64,000 nt of DNA from Achromobacter deleyi (lineage in GTDB: Bacteria; Pseudomonadota; Gammaproteobacteria; Burkholderiales; Burkholderiaceae_B), in contig NZ_CP065997.1 in NCBI RefSeq assembly GCF_016127315.1, positions 3,224,001-3,288,000 on the forward strand. The letters are read 5' to 3'. Position numbers and translations under genes: made by a program. This document shows, one piece after another, positions 38,230-47,363 of this stretch (positions within the stretch are counted from its first letter, which is position 1; each line of letters begins with the position of its first letter). The notes beneath the pieces were generated by a model that was given only the letters and a program-made list of their open reading frames with translations, did no database searches and was not told the origin of the DNA.

Positions 38230-39375
38230 ATGAATCAGCGTGCGCCCATCCATCGCCGGGTCCTGGAATTGTTCAAGCAGGACGGCCGCATCCACCCGGG
38301 GACCGGGATGATCACCGGCGTGATCGCGCTGTTCCTGGCGATCCTGTCGGTCCTGGGCGTCCTGGCATTCCATTTCCCGGCGTACCTGACGACGCCCGAA
38401 CTGCGCACCTTCTACACCGTCGACGCGATGCGCACGCTGCTGTTCGCGGCCTTGCTGGCGTCCGGCACCATCGCCCTGACCAACATCGTGTTCGGCCGCC
38501 AGCGCTGGCTCAACATCGTCGCGTTCGTGCTGGTGTGCGGCGCGGTCGCCGCCGGCGGCAGCCAGGTGGTGGTGACCACGTCCAATACCGGCCACCATCC
38601 CTACCTGGGCCTGGACTGGTTCATCCTCGACCTGCTGGCCTCCAGCACCGTGTTCATCATCTTCGAAAAGCTGTTCCCGCTGTATCCGGGCCAACCGGTG
38701 TTCCGCGGCGAGTGGCAGGTGGACATGAAGCACTTCCTGTTCAACCACCTGTCGGTGGGCGCGGTGCTGCTGTGCATCAACTTCTTCGTGCACCGGCTGT
38801 TCTCGTGGGCCGCCTACGAGCCGCTGCAGCAGGCGATCCAGTCGCTGCCGTATCTGGCCGAGCTGTTCGTGGCGGTGCTGGTGGCCGACCTGGTGCAGTA
38901 CGCCGCGCATCGGGCGTATCACGAGGTGCCGTTCCTGTGGCGCATCCACGCGGTGCACCACAGCACCCGCACGCTCGACTGGCTGGCCGGCTCGCGCCTG
39001 CACATCGTCGAGCTGCTGATCACGCGGGTGGCGGTGCTGGGCGTGCTGTTCGCGCTGGGCTTTTCCAAGCCGGTGCTGGATGCCTACATCATCATCGTCG
39101 GCTTCCAGGCGGTGCTGATCCATTCGAACGTCAAGCTGCCGTGGGGCTGGCTGCGCTACATCATCGTGACGCCGGACTTCCACCACTGGCACCACTCGTC
39201 CGACACCGAGGCGATCGACAGGAACTACGCGGCCCACCTGTCGTTCATCGACTACCTGTTCGGCACCGCGGTGCGCGGCACGGGCAAGCGGCTGCCGGAA
39301 AACTACGGCATCCTCGACAACGACATGCCCGGCACGTTCCTGGCGCAGCAGGCCTACCCCTTCCGCAAGAAATAG
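38230..39375 (+). CDS. Sterol desaturase / fatty acid hydroxylase superfamily membrane protein
   Basis: A 381-residue, multi-TM di-iron oxygenase family protein. The histidine clusters are HRAYH, HAVHHSTRTLDW and HHWHHSS, in the expected order. TM segments begin at about residues 26-50. ATG 38230 (MNQRAPIHRR) follows AAAAAAGAA; an in-frame ATG at 38173 is less likely. The lipid substrate is unknown. Alone between two minus-strand genes. Confidence 0.87.
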   Translation: MNQRAPIHRRVLELFKQDGRIHPGTGMITGVIALFLAILSVLGVLAFHFPAYLTTPELRTFYTVDAMRTLLFAALLASGTIALTNIVFGRQRWLNIVAFVLVCGAVAAGGSQVVVTTSNTGHHPYLGLDWFILDLLASSTVFIIFEKLFPLYPGQPVFRGEWQVDMKHFLFNHLSVGAVLLCINFFVHRLFSWAAYEPLQQAIQSLPYLAELFVAVLVADLVQYAAHRAYHEVPFLWRIHAVHHSTRTLDWLAGSRLHIVELLITRVAVLGVLFALGFSKPVLDAYIIIVGFQAVLIHSNVKLPWGWLRYIIVTPDFHHWHHSSDTEAIDRNYAAHLSFIDYLFGTAVRGTGKRLPENYGILDNDMPGTFLAQQAYPFRKK

Positions 39376-39386
39376 GTCGGCTGGCG

Positions 39387-40115
39387 CTACATCATCTTGA
39401 CCGCACGGCCGATGAACTGGATCGGTCCGGTGGGCCTGCCGATCGGAGAACCGGTGGCGGGTTCCAGCGTCAGTTCGAACAGCTGATTGGGTTCCAGCGG
39501 CGGCAAGGCATCCAGCGGGATGCGCACCGGCTCGCCGGGCTTGACCAGGCCCAGGGACACCGGAGCGGACCAGCCGTCGGCCTTGGTCCAGAATTCCAGG
39601 GCGCGGTCCGGCGGCACCTGTACGGCGGCAATCGGGACCAGCTGCACGTCGTGCCGTCCGGCCTGGGCCTGTATCACCCAACCCGGCGCCTGCGACTGCG
39701 GCGCCACCAGCACCACCATGTATTGCGTGGCCGCGGGCGTCGAGAGCGGACGCAGCGCCAGGGCGACCGTCAGGGTCAGCGCCGCGGCCAGGCCGCAGGC
39801 GGCCGCGCCGCGCCAGAACGACAGACTGTCCCAGAGTCCGGCGCGCGTTCGCCGGGGCTTGCGGGCGGGCGCGACCTGGCCGGCGTCCAGCGTGGCCGCG
39901 ATGCGCGGCCAGAGGCCGGGCGACGGGTCGATCGGCGTTGTCAGGTCGGCCAGCGGCAGCAGCCGCGCTTCCCAGCGGTCGACCGCGGCGCGCAGCGCGG
40001 CGTCGTGCTCCAGGCGGGCCTCGACTTCGCGCCGGCGAGCGCCAGGCAAGGTGCCCAGCACGTATTCGCCGGCCAGTTCGTCCAGGCCCTCCGGTGTCGT
40101 GGGCAGCGCGCTCAT
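39387..40115 (-). CDS. Anti-sigma factor (RskA-type)
   Basis: A 242-residue single-pass membrane protein. The N-terminal anti-sigma zone (LDELAGEYVLGTLPGARRRE) lacks the classic HxxxCxxC zinc motif, as in RskA. A TM segment lies near residues 105-125 (AAACGLAAALTLTVALALRP), followed by the extracytoplasmic RskA C-terminal domain. Start at 40115 overlaps the sigma-factor stop by ATGA, with AAGGA 9 bases upstream. Confidence 0.85.
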   Translation of the reverse strand: MSALPTTPEGLDELAGEYVLGTLPGARRREVEARLEHDAALRAAVDRWEARLLPLADLTTPIDPSPGLWPRIAATLDAGQVAPARKPRRTRAGLWDSLSFWRGAAACGLAAALTLTVALALRPLSTPAATQYMVVLVAPQSQAPGWVIQAQAGRHDVQLVPIAAVQVPPDRALEFWTKADGWSAPVSLGLVKPGEPVRIPLDALPPLEPNQLFELTLEPATGSPIGRPTGPIQFIGRAVKMM

Positions 40116-40681
40116 GCCAGACATTCCTTCAGCGCTTTCAGGCTGCGCTTGATCCAGGCCTTGACGGTGCCCAGGGGGGCGCCGATACGCTGCGCGATCT
40201 CGCTTTGCGACAGGCCCTCGACGTAGGCGTGCAGCAGGCAGTTGCGACGCACCGGCTCCAGTTGTTCCAGGCACGGGCCGATGCGGCCGGCGCTGTCGCG
40301 CCATTCGAAGGCGTCGTGCGTGTCGTGCCAGGCCTGCATCGAGTCACGGATATCCAGGGCCGCCGCGGTGTCTTCGTCCATGCCGGTTTCGTGCCGGCTG
40401 TCGCGCACGGCGTTCAGGGCCAGGTTGCGGGCGATGCTATAGAGCCAGCCGCGCGCCGAACCCCGCGTGGCGTCAAAGCCGGCGGCTCGCTTCCAGATAT
40501 TGACGAAGGCGTCGTGCACGATGTCTTCGGCGCGAGCGCGGTCGCGCAGGATGCGCTGGGCCACGCCGAGCAGGCGCGGGCCCTCTTGCCGATACAGCGC
40601 CTCGAGCGCCGCGCGGCGGCCCGCGGCGCACTCCTTGAGAGCCGCTTCGTAATCGAAATCCGGGGCGGGGCGATGCGGCAT
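40112..40681 (-). CDS. ECF-type RNA polymerase sigma factor
   Basis: A 189-residue extracytoplasmic-function sigma factor. Region 2 has RARAEDIVHDAFVNIWKRA and RGWLYSIARNLALNAVRD; region 4 has LSQSEIAQRIGAPLGTVKAW with the basic recognition helix IKRSLKAL. ATGA overlap with the anti-sigma gene; the DUF3455 gene lies 98 bases upstream on the same strand. Confidence 0.93.
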   Translation of the reverse strand: MPHRPAPDFDYEAALKECAAGRRAALEALYRQEGPRLLGVAQRILRDRARAEDIVHDAFVNIWKRAAGFDATRGSARGWLYSIARNLALNAVRDSRHETGMDEDTAAALDIRDSMQAWHDTHDAFEWRDSAGRIGPCLEQLEPVRRNCLLHAYVEGLSQSEIAQRIGAPLGTVKAWIKRSLKALKECLA

Positions 40682-40779
40682 GAGCGCGGGCCTGGCGACG
40701 GTGAGTACGGACCCGGGCCAGGCCCGGGCGGTGTGACTGCATATTACCGGAGTCCGCCCGCCTGCCAAGCCGTGCCGTG

Positions 40780-41343
40780 TCAGTCCGCCTTCCAGAAAAT
40801 GTAGTCGGCCTGGTAGGCCACCTGGCTGCGCTGGCCCAGGGTGGCGGTCGTGCACGGCGTCTGCGGCGCCACGCCGCCCTTGAGCGCCGTGCGCTGGATA
40901 TAGGCCACGCCCGTCAGGGCGCCCGCGCCCATGGCGGGATTGGCCTTGACCAATTGATAGGGCAGGTTGCCCGCGCCGGCCGGGGCCACCGCGACCTGGG
41001 TGCCGGTCAGCTTGGAGCCGTCCGCCGCTTCCCAGGTGGCGGGAGGGCCGTAGTACGTGCCGACCTGCTTGCCCTGGCGGTCGTTCAGGACGGCCTTCGG
41101 ACCGGCGAAAACCCACTCGGCCTGGTCTTTCGCTTCGGCCTTGGCGCGGCACTCGTAGGTGATTTCACCCGAGCCCACGGTCTCCCAGGCCACTTTGTGG
41201 CCACCGGGCACGCGGACGTCGGCGGGCAGGGCGTCTTGCGAGTACGCCATGGCCTGGGAGGCGCCGAGCGTGCCGCACGCGGCCAGGACGGTGGCGGCGA
41301 ACAGGCCGGCGCCAGAGTGGCGGAGGGGAAGGCGAGTATTCAT
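40780..41343 (-). CDS. DUF3455-family exported protein
   Basis: 187 residues with a signal peptide (ending near SQAMA; an AACG sequence in it could be read as a weak lipobox). The mature domain has the DUF3455 pattern: ECRAK, EWVFAGPKAVL, GKQVGTYYGPPATWEA, SKLTG, LPYQLVKA, then TYIQR-like VAYIQRTALKGGVAPQTPC. Same strand and just upstream of the ECF sigma gene, so a probable sigma target or first gene of that operon. Confidence 0.82.
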   Translation of the reverse strand: MNTRLPLRHSGAGLFAATVLAACGTLGASQAMAYSQDALPADVRVPGGHKVAWETVGSGEITYECRAKAEAKDQAEWVFAGPKAVLNDRQGKQVGTYYGPPATWEAADGSKLTGTQVAVAPAGAGNLPYQLVKANPAMGAGALTGVAYIQRTALKGGVAPQTPCTTATLGQRSQVAYQADYIFWKAD

Positions 41344-41377
41344 GAGCGGTCTCCTGCGGGTAGGGGATCTGTCTGCA

Positions 41378-41399
41378 ACGACACGCGGAATGCGCGCCG
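41378..41399. promoter_or_regulatory. Inverted repeat in the DUF3455 gene leader
   Basis: GCAACG and CGTTGC flank a ~16-base centre in the 5' leader of the DUF3455 gene. A TGCATCCG element lies about 30 bases further upstream with respect to transcription and may be part of an ECF-type promoter. Both assignments are tentative. Confidence 0.25.
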
Positions 41400-41488
41400 T
41401 TGCAGGTACTACACGCGGGAGACCGATTCGGATGCAGGCGGGCCGGATTTTTTTTGAAGGGGCGACGGGTCCGGCAGTAATGGTGTCC

Positions 41489-42460
41489 CTATTTGTCGGA
41501 GACGGCGTGACGCGGTGCGATGGCCTGGGGGCAATGGCGCCGTTGCGCGTCGGCCTCCAGGCTGACGATGTGGTGATACTGGTCCGCCATGAAATCCAGC
41601 AGTTCGCGCACCGCCGGCAGCAGTCCCCGGCGCGATGGAAAGACCGCGTGCACGTTGCCCTGTTCGGGCTGCCAGGGGCCGCCCACGTTCACCAGGCGCC
41701 CGGCGTCGAGCTCTTCATGGACCATCAGCAGCGGCAGGGCCACGATGCCCACGCCGCGCAGCGCCGCCTGCTTGAGCGCCAGCATGTCGTCCGTCACCAG
41801 CCTGGGCGAGAACGGCACCTCGACGCGCGCGCCATTGGCATCGTCCAGCTTCCAGCGGCATTCGCGCTGTTCGACGCCCAGCGCCAGCGTCGGCATCTGG
41901 CCGAGCCGCTGCGGATCGGCGCCCGCGGGCAGGCTCCGGGCCAGTTCGGGGCTGGCCACCAGGCATTGGCGGCCGACGCCCAGGTGCTTCATGACCAGGT
42001 CGCTGCTCTCGATGGCGCCGAAGCGCACCCTGACCGCGAGGTCGTAGCCCTCGCGCAGCACATCCACGGGACGGCTGAAGCTTTTCAGGTAGACGTGCAC
42101 CTTGGGGCACTTCTCCATGAACCGCGCCACCACGTCGCCCAGGAAGTAGTAGATCAGCGCGGGCGGCGCGCTCATGCGGATGGTGCCCTGCGGTTCGGCG
42201 TGGGTGCGGTCGATGACGTCCTGCGCCGCTTCGGCGCCCGCCAGCATGGACAGGCATTGCTCGAAATACTCCTGGCCCAGTTCGGTGACGGCGAAGGTGC
42301 GCGTCGAACGCTGGATCAGCCGCACGCCGAGCCGTTCTTCCAGCAGCGCGATGCGCCGGCTGAGGCGGGACTTGGGGATGTCCAGGGCGCGTCCGGCCGG
42401 CGCGAAGCCGCCGTTGCGCACGACTTGCACGAAGTAGTAGAGATCGTTCAGGTCTTGCAT
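41489..42460 (-). CDS. LysR-family transcriptional regulator
   Basis: A 323-residue LTTR beginning MQDLNDLYYFVQVVRNGGFA. HTH motif FAPAGRALDIPKSRLSRRIA, effector domain from about residue 90. A start 9 codons earlier (42487) is also possible. 99 bases downstream of the AraC gene on the same strand. Target unknown. Confidence 0.92.
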   Translation of the reverse strand: MQDLNDLYYFVQVVRNGGFAPAGRALDIPKSRLSRRIALLEERLGVRLIQRSTRTFAVTELGQEYFEQCLSMLAGAEAAQDVIDRTHAEPQGTIRMSAPPALIYYFLGDVVARFMEKCPKVHVYLKSFSRPVDVLREGYDLAVRVRFGAIESSDLVMKHLGVGRQCLVASPELARSLPAGADPQRLGQMPTLALGVEQRECRWKLDDANGARVEVPFSPRLVTDDMLALKQAALRGVGIVALPLLMVHEELDAGRLVNVGGPWQPEQGNVHAVFPSRRGLLPAVRELLDFMADQYHHIVSLEADAQRRHCPQAIAPRHAVSDK

Positions 42461-42559
42461 GGGCGCGCCGGCCTCCGCGATGGGCAATCCCCAAGCATAT
42501 CGCCGATCGCGGCCGAGCCGGCCGTCGCCACGTGATGGCGGCGGCCGCGCGCCGGAGGA

Positions 42560-43495
42560 TCAGGCAGCCGCCAGCGCCTCGTCCTTCCAGCGCTGCTTGT
42601 CGCGCAGGGGCGGGGTGCCGAACAGGCGGCTGTATTCGCGGCTGAACTGCGACGAGCTTTCGTAGCCCACGGCGTGCGCCGCCAGCGCCACGCCGGCGTC
42701 GTCGGTCAGCATCAGCCGGCGCGCCTCCTGCAACCGCAGGTGCTTCTGGTACTGCAGCGGGCTCATCGCGGTGGCCTGCTTGAAGTGATGGTGCAGCGAC
42801 GACACGCTCATGTGGACGTCGCGGGCGATTTCCTCGACCCGCAGCGGCAGGGCGTAGTTGTCGCGCAGGATGCGGATGGCCTTGGCGACGCGGTTGAGCT
42901 GGCTGTCCTGCAGCACGGTCTGGCGCAGCACCACGCCCTGGCCGTTCATCAGCAGGCGGTAAAGCAGCTCGCGCTTGATCATGGGCGCCAGGATCGGGAT
43001 GTCGCGCGGCGTGTCCAGCAGCCGCAGCAGGCGCAGCATCACGTCCAGCAGCGTGCCGCCCAGCGGGTTGATGCACAGCGCGCGCGAGGATTCGGCCGGC
43101 ACCAGTGGCGGCAGGTTCTCGTCGCTGATCAGCTCGGTGATCTCTTCGGGATTCAGGTCCAGCCGCAGGCCCAGGTAGGGCAGGGTCGGGCTGGCCACGG
43201 ACACCTTGGCCACCACCGGCAGGTCGACCGACGAGATCAGGTAGTGGAAGGGGTCGTACTCGTAGGTCTCCTCGCCGATCAGCAGCCGCTTGGAGCCTTG
43301 GGCGATGACCGCCAGCGCGGCCTTCTGCAGGCCGGGCTTGGGGCCGGTCGGCTGTGACAGGCGATGCAGGTAGAGGCCCTCGACGGGCGTGTCGAGGGAA
43401 CCTTCCAGCGTGCCGGTCATGCGTTCCAGCAGGCACAGCAGTTCGTGCCGGGCGGGCTCGAAGACGGGATTGGGAGTGTGGTCGGCGGGAGGCAT
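42560..43495 (-). CDS. AraC-family transcriptional regulator (AraC_N type, YqhC-like)
   Basis: A 311-residue regulator. The N-terminal AraC_N domain is at about 30-185 (GLYLHRLSQPTGPKPGLQKA, then the GEETYEYDPFHYLISSVDLP block). Two C-terminal HTHs lie at about 205-300: VEEIARDVHMSVSSLHHHFK, then SSQFSREYSRLFGTPP. Divergent from an aldo/keto reductase, the same pairing as E. coli YqhC with yqhD-dkgA, suggesting an aldehyde-responsive activator of that reductase. Confidence 0.9.
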   Translation of the reverse strand: MPPADHTPNPVFEPARHELLCLLERMTGTLEGSLDTPVEGLYLHRLSQPTGPKPGLQKAALAVIAQGSKRLLIGEETYEYDPFHYLISSVDLPVVAKVSVASPTLPYLGLRLDLNPEEITELISDENLPPLVPAESSRALCINPLGGTLLDVMLRLLRLLDTPRDIPILAPMIKRELLYRLLMNGQGVVLRQTVLQDSQLNRVAKAIRILRDNYALPLRVEEIARDVHMSVSSLHHHFKQATAMSPLQYQKHLRLQEARRLMLTDDAGVALAAHAVGYESSSQFSREYSRLFGTPPLRDKQRWKDEALAAA

Positions 43496-43620
43496 GGGCG
43501 GGCTCCGGGCAAGGCGGCCTTGCGCGCGCGTGGCGCGGGCCGCCGGAGAATCAGGCGATGTCGAGTGTAGACCCAGTCAGCACTCGCGCGGGGGCGTGCC
43601 GGGTGGGGTGCGGAGGAATA

Positions 43621-43705
43621 GGCAAAAAATGCGGAGGATCGGGCGCGTCTCGCGCCCGGCGGCGCGATGGCCAGAGAATCGGGCAAAAAAAGGGCAGGAT
43701 CGAGC
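43621..43705. promoter_or_regulatory. Pair of 24-bp direct repeats between the AraC and aldo/keto reductase genes
   Basis: A 24-base element beginning GGCAAAAAATGCGGAGGATC (43621-43644) recurs as GGCAAAAAAAGGGCAGGATC (43682-43705), with 20 of 24 bases identical and 61 bases apart. The rest of this 311-base divergent region shows no gene. The spacing and direct orientation suit AraC-type binding. Confidence 0.5.
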
Positions 43706-43806
43706 ATCCATCCGCCGGCGCCGGCGACGCATACTGTTTTCACCCCGGCCATGCCGGCGCCGCCCATCCCGGGACGGCCGCCGCGCCGCGCCCAGGAAGG
43801 AGTGCA

Positions 43807-44856
43807 ATGATGCGGTACAAGAAATTCGGTAGCACCGGCCTGTTCGTCTCGGAACTGTGCCTGGGCACGATGACCTTCGGCGGCGAAGGCGAGCTGTGGA
43901 GCAAGATCGGCGCCCTGCAGCAGGAAGACGCCAACCGCCTGGTGGGACGGGCGCTGGAAGCGGGCGTCAATTTCATCGACACGGCGGACGTGTATTCGGA
44001 GGGCCGCTCCGAAGTCATCACCGGCCAGGCCCTGCGCGACCTGAAGGTGGCGCGCGACGATGTCGTCATCGCCACCAAGGTGTTCGGCCAGACCGGCGCG
44101 GGCGTCAACGCCCGGGGCAATTCGCGCGTCCACATCATGGAGGGCGTCAAGAAGAGCCTGGCGCGCCTGCAGCTGGACCATATCGACCTCTACCAGATCC
44201 ATGGTTTCGATCCGGCCACGCCGATCGAGGAAACCGTGCGCGCGCTCGACAACCTGGTGCAGCATGGCCACGTGCGCTACGTCGGCGTGTCCAACTGGGC
44301 GGCCTGGCAGATCATGAAGGCGCTGGGCATCGCCGAGCGCCTGGGCCTGGCGCGCTTCGAGTCGCTGCAGGCCTACTACACCATCGCCGGGCGCGACCTG
44401 GAGCGCGAGATCGTGCCCCTGCTGCAAAGCGAGGGCGTTGGCCTGATGGTGTGGAGCCCGCTGGCCGGCGGCTTGCTCAGCGGTAAGTACAGCCGCGACG
44501 GCCAGGCCGCGGCCGGCGACCGTCGCGCCCAATTCGACTTTCCGCCGGTCAACCGCGAGCGCGCCTTCGACAGCATCGACGCCTTGCGCCAGGTGGCCGA
44601 CGCGCGCGGCGTGTCGGTGGCGCAGGTGGCGCTGGCCTGGCTGCTGCACCAGAAGGCGGTCACCAGCGTCATCATCGGCGCCAAGCGCGTCGATCAGCTC
44701 GACGACAACCTGGCGGCCACGGCGATCCGCCTGACGGCCGAAGAACTGGCGGCGCTGGACCAGGTGAGCGCCCTGCCGCCCGAGTATCCGGGCTGGATGT
44801 TCACGCGCCAGGGCGAGTTCCGCCGCAAGCAGCTGAGCGAGTCCGACGCAGCGTGA
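43807..44856 (+). CDS. Aldo/keto reductase
   Basis: A 349-residue NADP(H)-dependent TIM-barrel reductase. The catalytic Asp is in FIDTADVYSEGRSE, the Lys in IATKVFG and the His in LYQIHGFDP; GVSNWAAWQIM and the cofactor loop VIIGAKRVDQLDDNL follow. AAGGAG precedes ATGATG; either may be used. Divergent from the YqhC-like regulator. Reduces aldehydes or ketones; substrate unknown. Confidence 0.92.
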   Translation: MMRYKKFGSTGLFVSELCLGTMTFGGEGELWSKIGALQQEDANRLVGRALEAGVNFIDTADVYSEGRSEVITGQALRDLKVARDDVVIATKVFGQTGAGVNARGNSRVHIMEGVKKSLARLQLDHIDLYQIHGFDPATPIEETVRALDNLVQHGHVRYVGVSNWAAWQIMKALGIAERLGLARFESLQAYYTIAGRDLEREIVPLLQSEGVGLMVWSPLAGGLLSGKYSRDGQAAAGDRRAQFDFPPVNRERAFDSIDALRQVADARGVSVAQVALAWLLHQKAVTSVIIGAKRVDQLDDNLAATAIRLTAEELAALDQVSALPPEYPGWMFTRQGEFRRKQLSESDAA

Positions 44857-44993
44857 GGGGACGGGGACTCGGACCGAGAAAGGCCGGCGGTGGCGGCAAG
44901 CCTCGCCGGCCAGGGCGATGAGGCGGGTAGAATCCAGGAACCGGGCGCGGCCCGTTCGCCGGCCGCGCTGCCCTTTTTCCGGGAGTTCCCGCT

Positions 44994-45686
44994 ATGAAGC
45001 GCTATGCGCGCGCCGCCGGCCTGGCGCTGGTCATCATGATGGTTGCCGGCGCTGGCACCGCCTCGGCGGCGGCCAAGCCGTCTTTCGATTGCGCCCGCGC
45101 CAAGAGCGGCGCCGAGAAAGCGATTTGCGGCGATCCCGAGCTGGCGGCGCTGGACGTCAGCATCGCCCAGCGCTTCGGCAAGGCGCGCCACGCCTACGAT
45201 GACGCCACCGCCAAGATATTCTCGACCGAACAATGGCTGTTCAATGGCGTTCGCGACCAGTCCTACGAGCGCCCCTTCAATAACCCGACCGGCGCGGCCG
45301 AGCTGGCCGAACGGCTGGCGGACCGCGACAAGTTCCTCGCGTCGCTCGAACTGACGCCCCGCAACGGCTTCGAGGGCCAATGGGGCAATTATGGTGGCCA
45401 GCTCAAGGTCGTGCGGCAGGCGGACGGCAGCCTGTTCGCCGAAGTCTCGGCGGCGGATCCCTACAACGCCCGCTGGCTGTGCGATATGTCGGGCAAGGCC
45501 GAGGCGCGTGGCGATACCCTGGTGGTCCACGAAAAGGATGCGCCCGGCTGGACGCTGGTGCTGCGCCGCAAGGGCGCGGGCCTGGTGGCCGAGGAGGCGC
45601 GGCCGGCGGGCGACAAGAGCGGCGATCCCACGCCCAGCTGCGGCTCGGGCGGCTCCATGGACGGCACCTATTTCGCCGTGCACTAG
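44994..45686 (+). CDS. LprI-like (lysozyme-inhibitor-LprI N-terminal domain) secreted protein
   Basis: 230 residues with a signal peptide ending near ASAAA. The motif FDCARAKSGAEKAICGDPEL, then LDVSIAQRFGKA, is the LprI N-terminal (PF07007-type) pattern with its conserved Cys pair. The C-terminal half (NGFEGQWGNYGGQLKV, then MSGKAEARGDTLVVHE) resembles a small beta-barrel. Possibly a periplasmic lysozyme-inhibitor-like protein; unproven. A hairpin GGCCGGCG / CGCCGGCC lies upstream near 44882-44911. Confidence 0.75.
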   Translation: MKRYARAAGLALVIMMVAGAGTASAAAKPSFDCARAKSGAEKAICGDPELAALDVSIAQRFGKARHAYDDATAKIFSTEQWLFNGVRDQSYERPFNNPTGAAELAERLADRDKFLASLELTPRNGFEGQWGNYGGQLKVVRQADGSLFAEVSAADPYNARWLCDMSGKAEARGDTLVVHEKDAPGWTLVLRRKGAGLVAEEARPAGDKSGDPTPSCGSGGSMDGTYFAVH

Positions 45687-45695
45687 CGCGCCGCC

Positions 45696-46454
45696 GTGGC
45701 CATCCCCTTCCTGCGCCAGCTCACCGCGGTCAGCCGCACGCCGCAGGCCAACCGGCGGCTGGCGTATTTCCTGACGTTCATCGCGGGGGCCGTCAACGCG
45801 GGCGGTTTCCTGGCCGTGCAGCAGTACACCTCGCACATGTCGGGCATCGTCTCGATGATCGCCGACCACATGGTGCTGGGCGGCCTGGCCGTGGTGGTCC
45901 AGGGACTGGCCGCGCTGCTGTCGTTCGTGGCGGGGGCGGCCACCTCGGCCTCGCTGATCAATTTCGGCCGGCGCACGCACCTGGCCAGCGAATTCGCCCT
46001 GCCGCTGATGGTCGAGGCGGTGCTGCTGCTGGCCTTCGGCCTGCTGGGGGCGAACCTGGAGAACCTGCGCTGGTTCTACGTGCCGGGCACCGTGATGCTG
46101 CTGTGCTACATCATGGGCCTGCAGAACGCGATGATCACCAAGGTGTCCAAGTCCGAGATCCGCACGACCCACGTGACCGGCATGGTTACCGACATCGGCA
46201 TCGAACTGGGCAAGCTGTTCTACTGGAACCTGGCGCACGAAGACAAGGCCGGCACACCGCCCGTGCGGGCCGACCGCGGCAAGCTGATCGTGCTGAGCAC
46301 GCTGGTCACGCTGTTCTTCGCCGGTGGCGTGACGGGCGCCTATTCCTTCTTCCACTACGGCTTCGGTTCGACCCTGCCGCTGGCGCTGTTCCTGATGGTG
46401 CTGGCGGCGGTGCCGGTGGCCGACGACATCCGCCATTTCTTCGCGCGTCCGTAG
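45696..46454 (+). CDS. DUF1275 (YoaK) family membrane protein
   Basis: A 252-residue, six-TM protein from a GTG at 45696, 9 bases after the LprI-like gene and without its own clear ribosome site, so probably coupled. AYFLTFIAGAVNAGGFLAVQ, YTSHMSGIVSMIADHM and GLQNAMITKVSKSEIRTTHV are YoaK-family features. The function of the family is not established. Confidence 0.85.
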   Translation: MAIPFLRQLTAVSRTPQANRRLAYFLTFIAGAVNAGGFLAVQQYTSHMSGIVSMIADHMVLGGLAVVVQGLAALLSFVAGAATSASLINFGRRTHLASEFALPLMVEAVLLLAFGLLGANLENLRWFYVPGTVMLLCYIMGLQNAMITKVSKSEIRTTHVTGMVTDIGIELGKLFYWNLAHEDKAGTPPVRADRGKLIVLSTLVTLFFAGGVTGAYSFFHYGFGSTLPLALFLMVLAAVPVADDIRHFFARP

Positions 46455-46478
46455 CGCGCCCGCCGCACGGCGCGCGGT

Positions 46479-47288
46479 TCAGGCCTTGGCGTGTGCCAGC
46501 ACTACCTGCAGCGCTGCCGCCGTCTGCCAATGCAGTTTTTCCAGGCGCGCATCCGTGGCGGGATCGGTGATGGCGCGGCCATCGGCGCCCACCGGATAGG
46601 GTTTGCCCAGCAGCCGCGCCATGTCGATCTGGTAGTAGCTGCTGTCGCCATACGGGCGCTTGCCGTCGATGAAGGGCATCGGCCAGAACGCGTCGCCCTC
46701 GCGCAGCACCGCGGCCAGTTCGCCCGGGCCGGCCTCGCGCCAGTTCGCCGCGCGCAACAGCGTCAGGTGCTCGCGCCGCAGTTCGAAGCGGCCCTGCGCA
46801 TCGACGCCGCTGTCGGGAAAATCGAAGGCCTCGCGCCGTTGCGGCGGCACCGCATAGCGGCCGGGCGCCAGGCCGCCGATGTCGCGCACATAGGCCGGCA
46901 CCAGCCGGCACACTTCCGCCAGGCGCCGCGTCGCCAGGCTTCGGTCGGATGTGCCCAGCAATGTCATCGCCGTGGCGATCGTGTCCTTGCCGCTCAGCGG
47001 CCGTTCGAATTCGATGCCGGGCGCGCCGGATTCCACGGGAATCCAGATCACGCCCAGTCCGCGCATCAGCCTGGCGTGGTCCGCGCCATAGCGCAGGCTG
47101 GCCAGATTTGCCCGGAATACCTGGCGCATGATGGCGTCCCGTTCATTCGGCGCCGTGGCGCCCGCGGCCGACGCGATGCGCAGCGGGGCGCAGGCCAGCG
47201 CCGCCATTGCCAGCGTCAGCGCGCGCCGCGGCGCAGCGGCGATGGCAGGTTGCGTGGCGGGCGTTGGCTCAGGCGGCGTGCGGGACAT
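46479..47288 (-). CDS. Hypothetical exported protein
   Basis: 269 residues. A Pro/Ala-rich N terminus with PRRALTLAMAALACAPLRIASA, a signal-like hydrophobic stretch after a twin arginine. The mature part includes NERDAIMRQVFRANLASLRY, ARLMRGLGVIWIPVESGAPG and PFIDGKRPYGDSSYYQIDMA. I do not recognise a family. Start at 47288 with AGGAG 9 bases upstream. It follows the TPR gene on the same strand, so they may be one transcript. Confidence 0.6.
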   Translation of the reverse strand: MSRTPPEPTPATQPAIAAAPRRALTLAMAALACAPLRIASAAGATAPNERDAIMRQVFRANLASLRYGADHARLMRGLGVIWIPVESGAPGIEFERPLSGKDTIATAMTLLGTSDRSLATRRLAEVCRLVPAYVRDIGGLAPGRYAVPPQRREAFDFPDSGVDAQGRFELRREHLTLLRAANWREAGPGELAAVLREGDAFWPMPFIDGKRPYGDSSYYQIDMARLLGKPYPVGADGRAITDPATDARLEKLHWQTAAALQVVLAHAKA

Positions 47289-47363
47289 GGGGGTGGACTC
47301 CTGTGTCGATGGGGGCTTGCGTGTCGCGGCAAGGCGAGTCGGCAAATGTTGAAGGAAACGGCG

